Counted from the first letter of the stretch, positions 44,341 through 55,963 are shown. The stretch: DNA of 64,000 bases from Dichetophora obliterata (GCA_963920525.1 OY986435.1:268488299-268552298); one strand, 5' to 3'. Program-made: numbers and translations. The notes: generated from the letters alone by a model not told the origin.

Positions 44341-45428
44341 CAGAGCTGTAAAAGAATGCATTACATTTGATTTTATTCACAAAAAAGTGAATCAGTGAAT
44401 AACGAAATAAGAATGAATTCAATGAATGCCAATTTGATTTATAAATAACATTAGTTAATCACATGAGTTTAAAAAAACTGATTAATTATTCATTTCAATT
44501 ATTCATTTTCGTTATTCAGAATAATGAATAATTTTTTATTCATTTATATGCAATTCACAAAGATTTTCAGAATTTTCAGTTATTCTTTTTTTATTCAGTA
44601 TTAATTTTTTATTCGTTATTAATTTTCTAATCATTATTCTTTTGTTATTCATTGTTCATTTTTTATTCATTTTTCATTTTTTATTCATTATTCATCTGTT
44701 ATTCATTATTCTTTTTTGTTCATTATTAGTTTTGTATTCATTATTATTTTATTATGCATTGATCATTTTTTATTCATTATTCATTTGTTATTCATTATTC
44801 ATTTTTTATTTGTTATTAATTTTTTATTTATGACTTAGGACTAAAATGAATATAGAAAAACAAATGAGTAATGAATAAAAGATGAATAATTAACAAAAAA
44901 TGAATAATGAATTAAAAATGAATAATGAATTAAAAATGAATACTGAATAAAAACTGAATAATGAATAAAAAATTAATAAAGAATAAAAAAGAATAATGAA
45001 TATTAAAAGAATAATGAATAAAAAATTAATAATGGAATACAAAAATTAATTAAATTAATTATTAATTAAATTAATAATACAAAAACTAATTAAATTAATT
45101 ATTAATTAAATTAATAAAATTAAAATTAAATAAAAAATGCATAAAAATGAATAACGAATAATAAATGAATAACGCATAAAAAAAGAATAATTGAAAATTT
45201 TGAAATTCTTTGTGAATTGTTTACTTTGTGAATAGCATTCAAATGAATAAAAAAAATTATTTATTATTCTGAATAACGAAAATGAATAATTAGAATTAAT
45301 TTTTTTGAAAATGAATGTGAATTAAAAATTTTATTTATAAATTAATTTTGCATTCATTGAATGCATTCATGTGTAGTTATTCAGTTGTACATAAAATTCT
45401 GAATATGAATGCCGATTTTACAGCTCCG
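44341..45428. mobile_element. hAT-type MITE filled with ATTCATT/AATGAAT motifs
   Basis: CAGAGCTGTAAAA on the left mirrors TTTTACAGCTCCG on the right. The flanks GTATTGAG (44333-44340) and GCATTGAG (45429-45436) match at 7 of 8 positions, the hAT duplication length. The left half is TTATTCATT on the + strand and the right half AATGAATAA, so the whole 1.1-kb element is a giant imperfect palindrome built from one short word. The reading frame 44642-44833 is a translation of this repeat. Confidence 0.85.
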
Positions 45429-45439
45429 GCATTGAGGGC

Positions 45440-46440
45440 TTTTTTTTTTTTTTTGTTACTTTGAAGCTTTATTTAGAGAAATTGGTACAAAGTATTTATT
45501 GTCCATTGTTAGCTACGACTTTCTTCGGGCAGTATACGGATTCCTTCTTTCAGGTTCTTCTTTCAAGCGATCATTGGATCGAATAATCGAATAATCTAGT
45601 CAATTTTTGGCTTCTACGAGTGTTGCTCGGCCTGGCCTTGAGCCATTGACCAGAATAAGTTGTATTCGGACGGAAAAATGTTTGTTGAAGACAGTTGGTG
45701 GGTAAGGAAATTTCATTGAAGTCCCTCTTCAGTATTATTGACAGTTTTTGCAACATGTGCCAGAGCATTGTGGTGCTTAAAGATCAGTTTGTAAAGATAT
45801 CAAGGTCGTTTGAGCTTCAATATTCGGTGCAATTGCATCATTTGTTTCTTGCTAACGTTCCCCAGTGATGGTTTCTTTAGAATAGAATATAGCTCATACT
45901 AGATCTCTCCAAACTGATCCCACCAGCATTACCTTCTTACCATGAATAACGGTTGGATGTTGAAGTTGATGCATGGCCGGGCTTACTCCATGATTTTTTG
46001 CACTTTGGGTTGGGCGTCCACTTTTCGTCTCCCATCACGATTCAATGCAAAAGACTTTCCGATTTTGCTTTCATGAAAAAACATGAAAAAACGGAGTTCA
46101 ACGTCTCTTGGCTTATCTTTTCAATTCAATTTGATTGTTTTTTACCATACCCATGGCCTTAAGATATTTAAAATTGCTTGTTAAGTCACTTTCAAGGTTC
46201 CAGCGAGCTTGTTTTAAGTTTGACCTAAAACATAGTTCAATAACCCCCAATAACTCAGCGTCTTCAATTTTATCTGGCTTCCTTCGCGTTTTTTGATGAT
46301 GGTGTTAAAATTGCTACTTTTTAAACGACAATGATCAGTACTCACATGGTTTTATTGATGGATCATGTTTTCGATATGATTTACACATATGTATATCGAT
46401 ATCCATCAGCTGCACTTTTCTTCAAATTGAAACAAAAAAT
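45440..46440 (-). pseudogene. mariner transposase remnant
   Basis: Minus-strand translation across shifting frames gives DAELLGVIELCFRSNLKQAR, then IVMGDEKWT / WETKSGRPTQSAKN (the family's TGDEKWI block), HQLQHPTVIHGKKVMLVGSV, LIFKHHNALAHVAKTVNN (LxHDNARPHVA) and PSEYNLFWSMAQGQAEQH (PSDYHLFxSM). A C-terminal EGIRILPE is also present. Order and spacing fit a complete mariner ORF of about 345 codons. Stops and frameshifts are numerous. Terminal repeats were not recognised. The left boundary abuts the 8-bp duplication of the neighbouring hAT MITE. Confidence 0.85.
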
Positions 46441-47478
46441 CAGCGCTTCCAGCAATTGAGCACAAAAAAAATGTATGTTGTGTACAATTCAGTGAAATGA
46501 CATATACTGATTTTGAGAGAGAAATTACGGCGCACAGTGTTTTTTTTTTGCCATAAATAAGAAAAAATCAATTTTCAAAAAAGTCCAAAAGAGTTTTTTC
46601 TGATAGAAAATTTTCTATTTCGTTTGGTTACACGGAGCTCTGAAAGTCAAGTGTTAGAAAAACTGATAGTTTACCTAAAAAAAAGACCTAAATTTTGGTT
46701 CAACTTTCGAATCCTCTAATTGAGTTACATTTAATGTAACCCTAATAAATGAAGCATATTTTAAAAACTTGAAATCAAATGCAACTAAGAAAATTATTCG
46801 GGGTTTGTTTTGATTACAACTTTCGTTTTTGGGATATTTTCAAAGTCGTAGTGATTAATCAAGTGAAAAAAAGTTATTTTAAAAGTTTGAAAGAGAATAA
46901 AAAAAGTATATCGAGGTGAATTCAAAATTTCTTAAAATAAGTTTGCTAAAAACATGTTTTATCGAATAAAATATGTCCCAGCTGCAAGTGCCTGCAAATA
47001 ATGACATAATTTTGTTTTTTATGAAACACTCGCATAAAAGCCTGTCCTACGGCAGGTCTTTCGCACACTTCCTTTTTGGAGCCTTTTGCCGAAAGCACTT
47101 TTTTCTCCTTTTAAAGCTTGATTTTTTATACACTTGATTTTTGCAAAATACAAATGTACCACTTTAAATAGCTCTTTACGTTTTGAAGCAGTGTTGAAAA
47201 ATTAGTTCAAGTGTAAAAGTGCAAACTGTCGAGTTTGGTAGCAATCATATTCATACACAACTTTACAAACTGGCCTTGCAACCACCATATACGTGGCAAC
47301 TCAAGTGTCGTTTTGCGGCTGATACAATTATATTTTTGGTACAATCGACTCAAATCGACTCAAAAGGATTTCATTAAATGCGTCATAACTTTTTTATAAA
47401 AGGATGAAAAAAAAGGTAGTTAGATCAAAAACGTACATTGTAAAAACACAATATTGTCACTGATAAGTATCAAATATA
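46441..47478. other. collagen intron, no recognised element
   Basis: AT-rich, nothing recognised. Confidence 0.3.
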
Positions 47479-47695
47479 TTTTCTGTGCATACTTTCAGGC
47501 TGAACATTTTTGAGTACAGTGTGTCTTGTAAAATTACTTTACTGTCAAAAAATAATTGCAACTTGAGAAATACTGTGTGCGGAGCAGCATGCTTGCCTTT
47601 TATGTATTAAGGTGTGCATACTTGTAGGCTGAACAGTTTCAGAGATATTGGACATGGAGCAGCGTGCTTACCTTTTATATATTAAGATGTTCTAT
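47479..47695. repeat. imperfect tandem duplication
   Basis: GTGCATACTTTCAGGCTGAACA (47485) recurs as GTGCATACTTGTAGGCTGAACA (47613). GGAGCAGCATGCTTGCCTTT (47581) recurs as GGAGCAGCGTGCTTACCTTT (47657). The spacings differ, so one unit has an indel. Confidence 0.65.
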
Positions 47696-48118
47696 GAAAA
47701 TTAGTGAAATCTTCTTTGCATGGCTCGAAATAAAAGATAAACCTGATTGTATTAGAAATATGTTAAGCTTTGTAAAAGCAAAAACTTGCGCAAAGACAAA
47801 TCATGACCAATTTAAAATTCAATAAAAATATGTAATAGCATCATTTCAAAATAGGTGGCTAGCTCCTAATAGCTCAAAATGATTATTTCAGCAGAGACTT
47901 AAAATATGATTCATTTTTGGATTATGATAAAGTAAAGCAAGTAAGTTTTTTTGCATATGAAATTTTATTTAGAAAATAATACAAAACCAAAAATAAAAAA
48001 CTTATATTAGAAACAGTGCAAATAGCAATATTGACAAAGCGATTAAAAATGTTTTAAACGATGTTTTTATTTTGTTTTTATTTTGTGAAACTTCTTAGGC
48101 GGCGACAAGGCTCATTTC
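47696..48118. other. collagen intron, no recognised element
   Basis: AT-rich, nothing recognised. Confidence 0.3.
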
Positions 48119-48120
48119 TA

Positions 48121-48268
48121 AGGTTGTGGCACTTGAGAGCGAGCTCGGTCGAACTGTCAGAATGGATAAAAAGATAGCAAGAAAATGAATTAATAGAACA
48201 AAGAAAAGCACAGTGACAGTTCAAGCAAAGTCCGAAAAAGAGTGCATTTCTCTCAAGTGCCACAACCT
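48121..48268. mobile_element. 148-bp MITE with TA duplication
   Basis: AGGTTGTGGCACTTGAGAG and its exact reverse complement CTCTCAAGTGCCACAACCT form 19-bp ends flanked by TA on both sides (48119-48120, 48269-48270), as in Tc1/mariner-type MITEs. Inside, GAACTGTCAG and TGACAGTTC continue the inverted pattern. Confidence 0.85.
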
Positions 48269-48337
48269 TATAAATAAATTTTGGGCGGCGATTTGATCTG
48301 AGAGTAAAATTTTTAAGAGTCTCGTCATGAAAAATAT

Positions 48338-48973
48338 CAGGGACCAAAAATAACTGTTATTTTACAATATTCAGATGAAAAAGGCATAACGAAAAAGTGG
48401 CCGGAGGACTTTTTAAATATACCATTATTGTCGTAATGGCAGCAGCTTCGCGATTATTAAATGCCTTTTAAATTTTTGGCTGTTACTATAAAAATTAAAA
48501 TTAACTGTTATTTTTTGCCTTTTATTTTTTCGGGCAAAAATAACTGTTACTTTTGACTTTTAATGTTTAGGTCAAAAATAACAGTTATTTTGTGCCTTTT
48601 ATTTTTTCGGTCTAAAATATCAGGCATTTTGTATTTTTTCAAAGGCCGAATAAAAAACTTTAGAAAATAAAAAGTTTTATAGCTCAAAACATGCGCGCTG
48701 ATGAGACGATAAAAATTGCATACAACTTTTTTTGCCGTTCAAGTGGCCTTTAAAAAAATTCAAATTGCCTGATATTTTTGACCGAAAAAATAAAAGGCAC
48801 AAAATAACTGTTATTTATGACCGGAAAAATAAAAGTCAAAAGTAACAGTTATTTTTGCCCGAAAAAATAAAAGGCATTTAATAACTAGTATTTTTGTCGA
48901 AAAAAATAAAAGTTAAATGATAACTGTTAATATCTGACTTTTTTGATAAAAACCATAACTGGTATGGTCCCTG
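48338..48973. mobile_element. hAT-type MITE filled with AAATAACAGTTATTTTTG motifs
   Basis: CAGGGACCAAAAATAACTG on the left and (rc) CAGGGACCATACCAGTTATG on the right. A perfect 8-bp duplication AAAAATAT flanks it (48330-48337, 48974-48981). The 636-bp interior repeats AATAACTGTTATTTTTG, AAAAATAAAAGGC and TTTTATTTTTTCGG in both orientations, and the repeated word contains the subterminal AAAAATAACTG. Non-coding. Confidence 0.92.
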
Positions 48974-49239
48974 AAAAATATACCAGTAGGGCAGCAGATA
49001 GAGTATAGTTGTGGTTCATAAGAATTGCTAAGAGGGAAAAATTAATAGGACCAGCTCATTTATTTGAATACCCTAGGAGTCATAATTTTTTTTGATATGA
49101 ATTATAATAGACATTTTTTTCTGTATTTTGTGTGTTTTGCATATAGATAGATCCCCACAATAGATCTCCCTGCAATAAATTAAATTTTTTTATGTCGAAA
49201 ATAGCAAATCACGTGCATATATCTCATATCTTAGTAATC

Positions 49240-49411
49240 AAAAACCGTGAGGGATGGGAAGAGGTGGTTAGTGGGTAGATTGGGGATGGTGGTCATTTGA
49301 GTCTCAATGCACGTTATGTTCAAAAAATTTTATAAACAAGGCAAAAATACAACAATGTATAAAATTTCATCGAAATTTGTTGATGTTTGAATGTTTTTCA
49401 GTTTTGGGTTG
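49240..49411. repeat. repeat unit flanking the 49-54 kb nest, copy 1
   Basis: GGGATGGGAAGAGGTGGTTA...CAGTTTTGGGTTGTACGGGAG resembles 53868-54004 (GGGAGTGGGAAGAGGGTGTT...CAGTTTGGGTTTGTACGGGAG) in order and orientation. The nested element at 49420-53864 sits between two direct copies of a unit of about 140-170 bp. Confidence 0.6.
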
Positions 49412-49649
49412 TACGGGAGCAGAGCTGGGTCAAAAAGTACTCATTACAATGAGTGAAAATTCGTCGAATTAGCCACCTAAAACAGAAAGTCGTTATTTTT
49501 AAATATAAAATGGATATTATTGAAGTGTAGATGAAATAAAAATTTTCTGTACATTTTTTTTTAATTTTTTTTAAATGATTTATAAAGCATATAATTTTAG
49601 ACCACTGTTTTAGTAAAATACATTTTACTATGAAACGGCGTGTTAAAAT

Positions 49650-50242
49650 TTCATGATTTTTTTGTCAAGTACTCTCAATACATGTTAAAATATAAAATGG
49701 ATTTTTTTTTTAAATTTACTTTAAAATTAATAAATTTTAAAAAAAATTATCTCGGTCACCTAGAAAATTTTTAAGAAAAGATTACAAACATATATATCGT
49801 CGCCCTAATTCTAATAGGACATATGTCAAAATTGGTCAAAGTAACGTTTCTTAGCGTTTTAGGTAGATTGGTCGAAACTACATCTATGTCCTTTTTAGTT
49901 TTCAATGTTTGTATGAAAAAAAGGGAGCTAGAACGTTTGAAACAATACATTATCGTATGAACTTCATACAAATAATAAACAGTTTTCTTTGCCTCCTGAA
50001 CAATAGATAATTTTGACTTCCGTTGTATTAGAACTAGGCCGACGATATATAAATTGAAAAAAATACCAACAAAATTTTGTATTCTCCATAAACAATTCTG
50101 GTTTGAAATATTTTAAATGTGCCCTACCTGTCTTGTGCGAGCCGTACCGTGCACTGCACAATGGAATGATTGGTACAAACTAGAGAGAATAAATATATTT
50201 TTGACGTGTTTAGTGCTTTAGGCGTAGAAAAGCACAAAAAAA
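49650..50242. other. interior of the second-level element
   Basis: No recognised gene. A second partial copy of TGTTAAAATATAAAATGGAT lies at 49683. The short minus-strand frames 49771-49971 and 49964-50161 show no domain. Confidence 0.3.
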
Positions 50243-50569
50243 AAGTATTTTAAATTTTTGGACCAGTGGGAGTGGCACCTCCCATACAAATGGATCACAT
50301 CTTCCGCAATACCCGAAGAACTATTAAAGCCGCTAATACATAAACTTAGGCAGTCATCAAGTACATCATTTGATAGACATGTGCTAAATTTGGGCGCGAT
50401 TGGCCAAGTCGGCGTGTTGCCTTCCAAACAAATGGAACACTTTTTTTGCAATATCTAGAGATCCAGATCTTAAAGTACAGCTACAAAAACAAATCTTTCA
50501 GCAATAATCAAGTACGCTATTTGAAGGACATGTGCCAATATAAAAAAAGGACAATCGCTTACTGATTCT

Positions 50570-50815
50570 TCAGATTTTGCGAAAAATGTGTTCCAGTTGT
50601 ATAGGAAGTACCACGCCCACTTGGCCAATCGCACCCAATTTCGGCAAATGTCTTTCAAATGACGTACTTTATGGTTGCCTGAATTTTTGCTGTTGTAGCA
50701 TTACTGGTTCTTTAGATATTTCAAAAAATGTGTTCCAGTTGTATGGGAAGTACCACGCCTACTTGGCCAATCGCACCCAATTTTAGCACATGTCTTTCAA
50801 ATGACGTGTTTGATC
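50570..50815. repeat. tandem repeat, period about 135 bp
   Basis: AAAAATGTGTTCCAGTTGTA...GGAAGTACCACGCC...ACTTGGCCAATCGCACCCAATTT...GTCTTTCAAATGACGT occurs at 50581-50664 and 50715-50804. A diverged inverted unit (GATAGACATGTGCTAAATTTGGGC...GGAACACTTTTTTTGC) is at 50371-50455. Confidence 0.85.
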
Positions 50816-51269
50816 TCTGCCTAAGTTTTTGTTTTCGTGGCTTTAACCCTCTAATGCCACTTTTTTTGTTTGATTTCAAAAAATCATATCAGAATAATTA
50901 AAAGGTGGGAAGCACGAATATGAAGTTAGTTTCTTTATTTGAGTATTTGTTTACCTGTTACAGGTAAAAATGTATAGTCCATCTTTAGGTGGGGTCGGGC
51001 ATTTACATGGTAATTCAAACGACTTAAATGATTTTTATAATAACGCTTGAGTCATTGAAATTTGTTGTTTTTCGTTTAATCAAAGGGTACAAATTTTTAA
51101 TTTTTTACTAAGGGTTGTTGTGAAAATTAAAAAAAGATTTTTTCAATCATATGGAGTTTTTAACGTATTGAAATGTACTGGCAAGGACTTCTTGCCACGG
51201 AAAACCACTTCATTTACATGTAATTGAAAAATCTTTTTTCTCCATATAATATGCTTTATTTCTTTCGAA

Positions 51270-51650
51270 TCATTTGAATTTCGCTAGCAATTCCATTAAA
51301 TTTACCAGAAAATGAGTAACTTGAATCGTCATTTTCTTCTTAAAGTTCAACATCTCGGTATCGCTTTTTGGCACGAATGGGTCACCTTGTTCAAGCTCAG
51401 TTATATTAGAAATAATTATGCTGAAATGACTGGCGTTTGTCAAAAGCTCAGGTGAATTCAGCAAGTGGTCTATTTCTATTTCATCTGCAGGGCAGAGAAA
51501 ATTCGGATCATCCATTTCATCTTCATCGAAATCACTTTCACTTTCTTTGTCATTAGTTTTATTATCGGATAAAACACTTGCCATGAAGGCCGAAATTTCT
51601 TCTTCCGTCATATTTGAGAGCTGATTTCGACGTTTTTCTTCCATTTTCAC
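51270..51650 (-). CDS. piggyBac-type transposase, N-terminal remnant (126 codons)
   Basis: It starts MKMEEKRRNQLSNMTEEEIS. A run SDFDEDEMDDPNFLCPADEI shows the acidic N-terminus typical of piggyBac transposases. It ends after FLVNLMELLAKFK, with none of the DDD catalytic core or the C-terminal Cys-rich domain (full length is usually near 600 residues). The frame has no internal stop despite its location in a non-autonomous element. Whether it is still expressed cannot be told. The assignment rests on composition plus the TTAA termini. Confidence 0.55.
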   Translation of the reverse strand: MKMEEKRRNQLSNMTEEEISAFMASVLSDNKTNDKESESDFDEDEMDDPNFLCPADEIEIDHLLNSPELLTNASHFSIIISNITELEQGDPFVPKSDTEMLNFKKKMTIQVTHFLVNLMELLAKFK

Positions 51651-51887
51651 TGTAACATATGAAAATAATAAGATTTAATAAATTCTGTGTAAATGCCCCA
51701 GCCCGCCTGTAGACTGGCTTAGTAAAAACATCGTAACCAAGTTTCAAAATGCGTGCTTATCAAACGAAAATATATTTGTTTCAATTAAAATTTTTAATTT
51801 ACTTACCAGATTTTTTTCAACTCAATCAAACACTTCCAAGTACTATTTTCCGATGCACAAAAATTCACTCTTTTCACAAACTAATTA

Positions 51888-52403
51888 AGGCCGCTTTACA
51901 TTATCCTACTGTGTGTTAGCACATGTCAAAATTTTCATGTGTGATAGAATGTGAGATGGTGTAAACAACGGAAAGCAATGCGTGTTCGGGTCTGTTCTGA
52001 TTTTTTTGGCATGTCGTACCACATATTATTTTTTGGTTTGTTTCTAATTTCATCACACATTCTATCCCACCAGAGATGCATTTTACCTTACTTGAAATTT
52101 ATTATTTAAGTGAGAAAATTTTAAACTCGTAATGTATTTTCAAATGGAATAACAGAAGGAAGCAGTTTTACAGCTTATTGAACTTTGTAGAGGCTTTAAA
52201 TGCATTAACAACCGATTCTTTACTCAAATTTTCACGTTTTATTATAGTGTAAAGCATAAAAATGTGGTGCGACTCTGCGAGATAGTCTAAAACTGAAAAA
52301 TTAATTTCTTCATACAAAAATTAAAAATGACAGCATGATGAAATTCAATAATACTTTCTATCTCACATGTCGTAACACACAGAAGAACAATGTAAAGTAG
52401 CCT
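51888..52403. mobile_element. PIF/Harbinger-like MITE, innermost level
   Basis: AGGCCGCTTTACATTATCCT...CTGTGTGTTA on the left is mirrored by TAACACACAGAAGAACAATG...TAAAGTAGCCT on the right. TTA flanks both sides (51885-51887, 52404-52406), the Harbinger target duplication. 516 bp, non-coding. ATTCTATC(A/C)CACAT words repeat inside in both orientations. Confidence 0.85.
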
Positions 52404-52925
52404 TTAGAAATGAACGTGCAAATTCAAGTCTTCATTGACATTTCTGTCAAACCAATTAGGGTATTGCCATACATTAAAAGTTTTTATACAAATTTAACTT
52501 TAATTCACACTTTGATTACATAATATTGTTGGATATAATAATTTTATAACGGTTTATGTGAACCCCGTCTAGAGGCGATGCTGAGCATTAGATGGTTAAT
52601 AGTTCTTCGGGTATTGCGAAAAATGTGATCCATTTTTATGGGAGGTTCTACTCACACTGGTCCAAATATTTTAAAAACCCTTTTTTGTTTTGAATTAAAT
52701 GTGCTGAACCAAAAAATCATCAAATTTTAACAAGCCGTTACTTAGCAAAATTAATTTTACTAAAACAGTGGTCTCAAACAAAATTTTTTATAAATCATTG
52801 AAAAAAATTAAAAAAAAATTGCAGACAATTTTTGTTTTGTCTACACTTCAATAATTTCCATTATATATATAAAAATTACGACTTTCTGTTTTAGGTGGCG
52901 ATTTTGACGAATTTTTACTCAGTTC

Positions 52926-53864
52926 AATTCCAATTCGATTTGAAGTAATTTTGAGGAAAAGGATATGGTAATTGGTCATCTCAATTCTTAAGGATTGGAA
53001 AAAACCTTAATTTTATTACAGGAATTGTAATTGATAATTGAACACCTTAAATCCTTGAAATGGAATTGAAAGAAAAATGGTGAATTCCATAACAGGAATT
53101 CTAATTGGTAATTGAACACTTCAATTCCTCATAGATTGAATTGAAAAAATCTTACATTTTATTACAGGAACTGTAATTTGAAGTATAAGTTTCAAATACT
53201 TTTTTATTAACTCAAAATTAATTAAAAATTAATTAAAGTTTTATGTATTAGAAAACTTTATTTGACTCCTAATGTTAGTTGGTTAATGAAATTTTTACAA
53301 ATAAATCTATTATCGAAGATATCATTTTTTTAATTTATTACCACATTTTGCATTAGATCAAAATATATATCTGCCAACTTTTTTCAAGCTGTTCGGTGCA
53401 CAATTTCCACACCCCTGTAAAAAAATTCATTAATCCGCTAGCAAAGCGATGTTTGCCAATTCTATTCCTTAGGAATGGAGGCGTTCAATTAGCAAATACA
53501 ATTCCCGTAATGGAATTTACAATTTTTTCAATTCCCGTAATGGAATTTACAATTTTTTCATTTCCATTCCAGAGGAATTGAAGGGCTCAATTACCCATTA
53601 CAATTTCTGTAATGGATTTGACAGTTTTTTCCAATTCCATTCCGAGGAATTGAGGTGTTGAATTACTAATTACAGTTCCTGTAATGGAATTGACAATTTT
53701 TTTCAATTCTATTCCAGAGGAGTTGAGATGTCCAATTACTAATTACAATTCTTGTAATGTAAATGAGAAGTTTTTCTAATTACATTCCTGAGGAATTTAA
53801 ATGTACAATTACCAATTCCTTATTCCAATGAGCTCACTTTCCACCACTTTCCAACCCAGCTCTG
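52926..53864. repeat. AATTCC/GGAATT repeat array
   Basis: Degenerate units of the form CAATTCC-GTAATGGAATT-GACAATTTTTT recur about every 80-90 bp. The pair at 53502-53526 and 53527-53551 region (ATTCCCGTAATGGAATTTAC twice) is almost identical. The array lies inside the right end of the outer hAT-type element and seems to be its native filling. Confidence 0.75.
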
Positions 53865-53867
53865 TAC

Positions 53868-54010
53868 GGTAAGGGAGTGGGAAGAGGGTGTTAGTGAATC
53901 GATGTACACTATGTTTAAAAAATGTGTTACTAAGCCCAAAAGACGTTAAATTTCATTGAAATATATTGACATTTCCTGTTTCCCAGTTTGGGTTTGTACG
54001 GGAGCGAGGG
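53868..54010. repeat. repeat unit flanking the nest, copy 2
   Basis: Direct copy of 49240-49411 (see that entry). It lacks about 30 bases relative to the first copy. Confidence 0.6.
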
Positions 54011-55221
54011 GTTGTATTGGTGCGATATGCTTAAATTTTTTGGAAATTTTTTAATAGGGCTAAAAAACCACCCTGTACCAAATTTTATCAAAATCCGTCA
54101 ATATTTACTATTTTTGGCACAAAAATATATGAAACCAAAACACTGTGCGACGCTTTAACATGAATAAAGTTACAAGATGCGATTCATTGTTAGTTACGCC
54201 ATCTTTTGTAAATTCCTCAAAACTGATTTGTACCCCAATAAAAAAAAAAACTTAATTTCTTTTGAGCTACACAACTTATTTAATCAAAGCAGTTTAGTAC
54301 CGTCCAGCACTTTGTATTAAGCAAAAATTGTGCAAAGGATTTCTGTGCAACTTAAAAATTGACACAAAAAAAAATATCTAATTAAAACAAACAAAAATTT
54401 AATATTTATACACAAAGAAGACAACTTTACAAAATTAAAGAGATGGGATATTTATAGAAATAACATAAATTTAGAAAAGAACAAAGAAGAAAAGAAATTT
54501 AAAAAGACATAAATGAAAAAACTAAAAGGAATTGTAAAATATGAGAAATATCAAAGCATAGCATAAAGCAGAGTATAAAAAGAGAAACTATCTTCCATTT
54601 AAATTAATGAAAAAAAAAACCCGATTCTCGATATTAAACAGCATTTCTCTTAAATATACATAATTATATTTATATATATCTAAGTAAAATTATATATTTT
54701 TAAAATTAATTCCATAAAATAATAATAAATATTGTATGCATTTAGTTAGGTTCAAGAAAAACTTTTTCAACTTCTTATACTAGCTTTTTTCCGAAAAAAA
54801 AAACATCTTGCAAAAATATTTTAATATATAAAATTGTCAAAAAACAATAACAAATAAATTGAATATTATATTGGTTTCACGTTTTCAGCATAAAACTTAC
54901 AATAATACATAAATAAAAAAAAACAAGAAATATATGAAAAAATAGTATATAGCTTAAAGCATGTTTCAAATACGTATGGATGCAAAGCTAGTTAAAATCA
55001 CAAATTAATTGTATATTTGTACGAATACATTGACAAAGCTACAAATGCAGCTAGTTAACGAAATAATCTATGCTTATAATTAAATTAAATGTCAATTCAG
55101 TTCAATTAAATGAAACTCTACAAAAAAAAATTCGAGAAAAACGCCCTAGAGCACAATTTTAAAGCATGTCAATTTCATTTCAAATCCCTCTCGAAAAAAC
55201 CCGGGTTGATGTCTTTGTCTT

Positions 55222-55261
<40 letters not shown>

Positions 55262-55936
55262 GCATGTATTGTACATAATAATAGCTTTTTTCCTAAAGCC
55301 ATAAAACACAAAATAAATCAACTGCTTACGTTTGATTAACTTCTAAAGTACTAACTACTTGTTTTTCCCTACTAACTATTTAAAATACGATTACTACTAC
55401 TTTTGCTATGCCTGCTACCTACAAGTCCCTGCATAAGCTAGGTTAGAATAAAAAAAAAAATATTTATTTAATCATGAGGAAAGGAAGAATGGAAGAATTG
55501 ACTCACAAATAAAAATTGTATAAAAAGAGCTAATTATGTGTTTTTACTAAATGTCATTTGTCAATGGCGCAAATGCCTAAAATTATGCTACAAAAACATA
55601 CCGAAACAAACATATGTGTAAAATTTCAATTAGTTACGTTCTGCAAACTTAACAAAAACCTTAAACTAAGTACTAACAATTCATAAGAAAACGAATATCA
55701 AAAACCGAATACTAATCGTTACTCTTTTGTTTTATGCATTTCAATAAATGATAATTTTTTACATAAAATAAAAATAAAATATTGCTTGTTTGACTTTAGC
55801 GCATTCTGTAAATAAACATCAACAGTAGCTTATTAAAAAAAAAATTAAATTGTGCCTATAATATGTCCTGTAGCAGTTTTCCTATTGCACAAACTAATAT
55901 TTTTTTAATTTTCTTGTCCATCCGCACATTTTATAG
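54011..55936. other. collagen intron, AT-rich, CA microsatellite
   Basis: No gene or transposon end was recognised. A (CA)n run lies at about 55223-55254. The last bases before 55937 form a splice acceptor (CATTTTATAG). Confidence 0.45.
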
Positions 55937-55963
55937 GGTCCACCTGGCTTAGACGGCATGAAG
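55937..55963 (+). CDS. collagen gene, exon after the 23-kb intron (9 codons)
   Basis: Encodes GPPGLDGMK, three triplets, phase 0 at both ends (TTATAG|GGTCCA, ATGAAG|GTAAAG). A 27-bp exon is three triplets exactly. It fits directly after exon 5 at 32788 (…GVP + GPP…) and before 56052. Same gene is inferred from strand, phase and helix continuity; a separate collagen gene is possible but less likely. Confidence 0.8.

Larger units (their letters stand above)
50847..52595 (-). mobile_element. piggyBac-like element, internally deleted
   Basis: TTAA at 50843-50846 and 52596-52599 flanks inverted ends CCCTCTAATGC and GCATTAGATGG (one mismatch). TTAA duplication and CCC-type ends are hallmarks of piggyBac. 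It retains the N-terminal coding part of a transposase (51270-51650, minus) but nothing of the catalytic domain, so it would depend on another copy. A Harbinger-like MITE is inserted at 51888-52403. Confidence 0.78.
50243..52680. mobile_element. third-level inverted-repeat element
   Basis: ATTTTTGGACCAGTGGGAGTGG...GCAATACCCGAAGAACTATTAA at 50250-50333 is mirrored by TTAATAGTTCTTCGGGTATTGC...CACTGGTCCAAATATTT at 52596-52673. The right arm starts at the TTAA where the piggyBac-like element inserted. The interior has direct repeats (50560-50845) and one inverted unit (50330-50460). Confidence 0.72.
49443..52925. mobile_element. inverted-repeat element, second level of nest
   Basis: GAAAATTCGTCGAATTAGCC...CACCTAAAACAGAAAGTCG at 49456 is mirrored at 52870-52920 (CGACTTTCTGTTTTAGGTGG, GACGAATTTTTACTC). 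Similarity runs on through ATATAAAATGGA, GAAGTGTAGA and AGACCACTGTTTTAGTAAAA, giving arms of about 215 bp. No coding sequence of its own. Confidence 0.75.
49420..53864. mobile_element. hAT-type outer element of a multi-level nest
   Basis: CAGAGCTGGGT at 49420 and ACCCAGCTCTG ending at 53864 are perfect 11-bp inverted ends. The flanks TACGGGAG and TACGGTAA match at 6 of 8. Its own interior seems to be the AATTCC-rich array at 52930-53850; the rest is inserted material. It is outermost in the nest containing 49443-52925, 50243-52680, 50847-52595 and 51888-52403. Confidence 0.65.

Noticed and set aside
44642..44833. Hydrophobic Leu/Ile/Phe-rich small protein resembling membrane segments
   Set aside because: It is a translation of the TTATTCATT repeat filling a hAT-type MITE.
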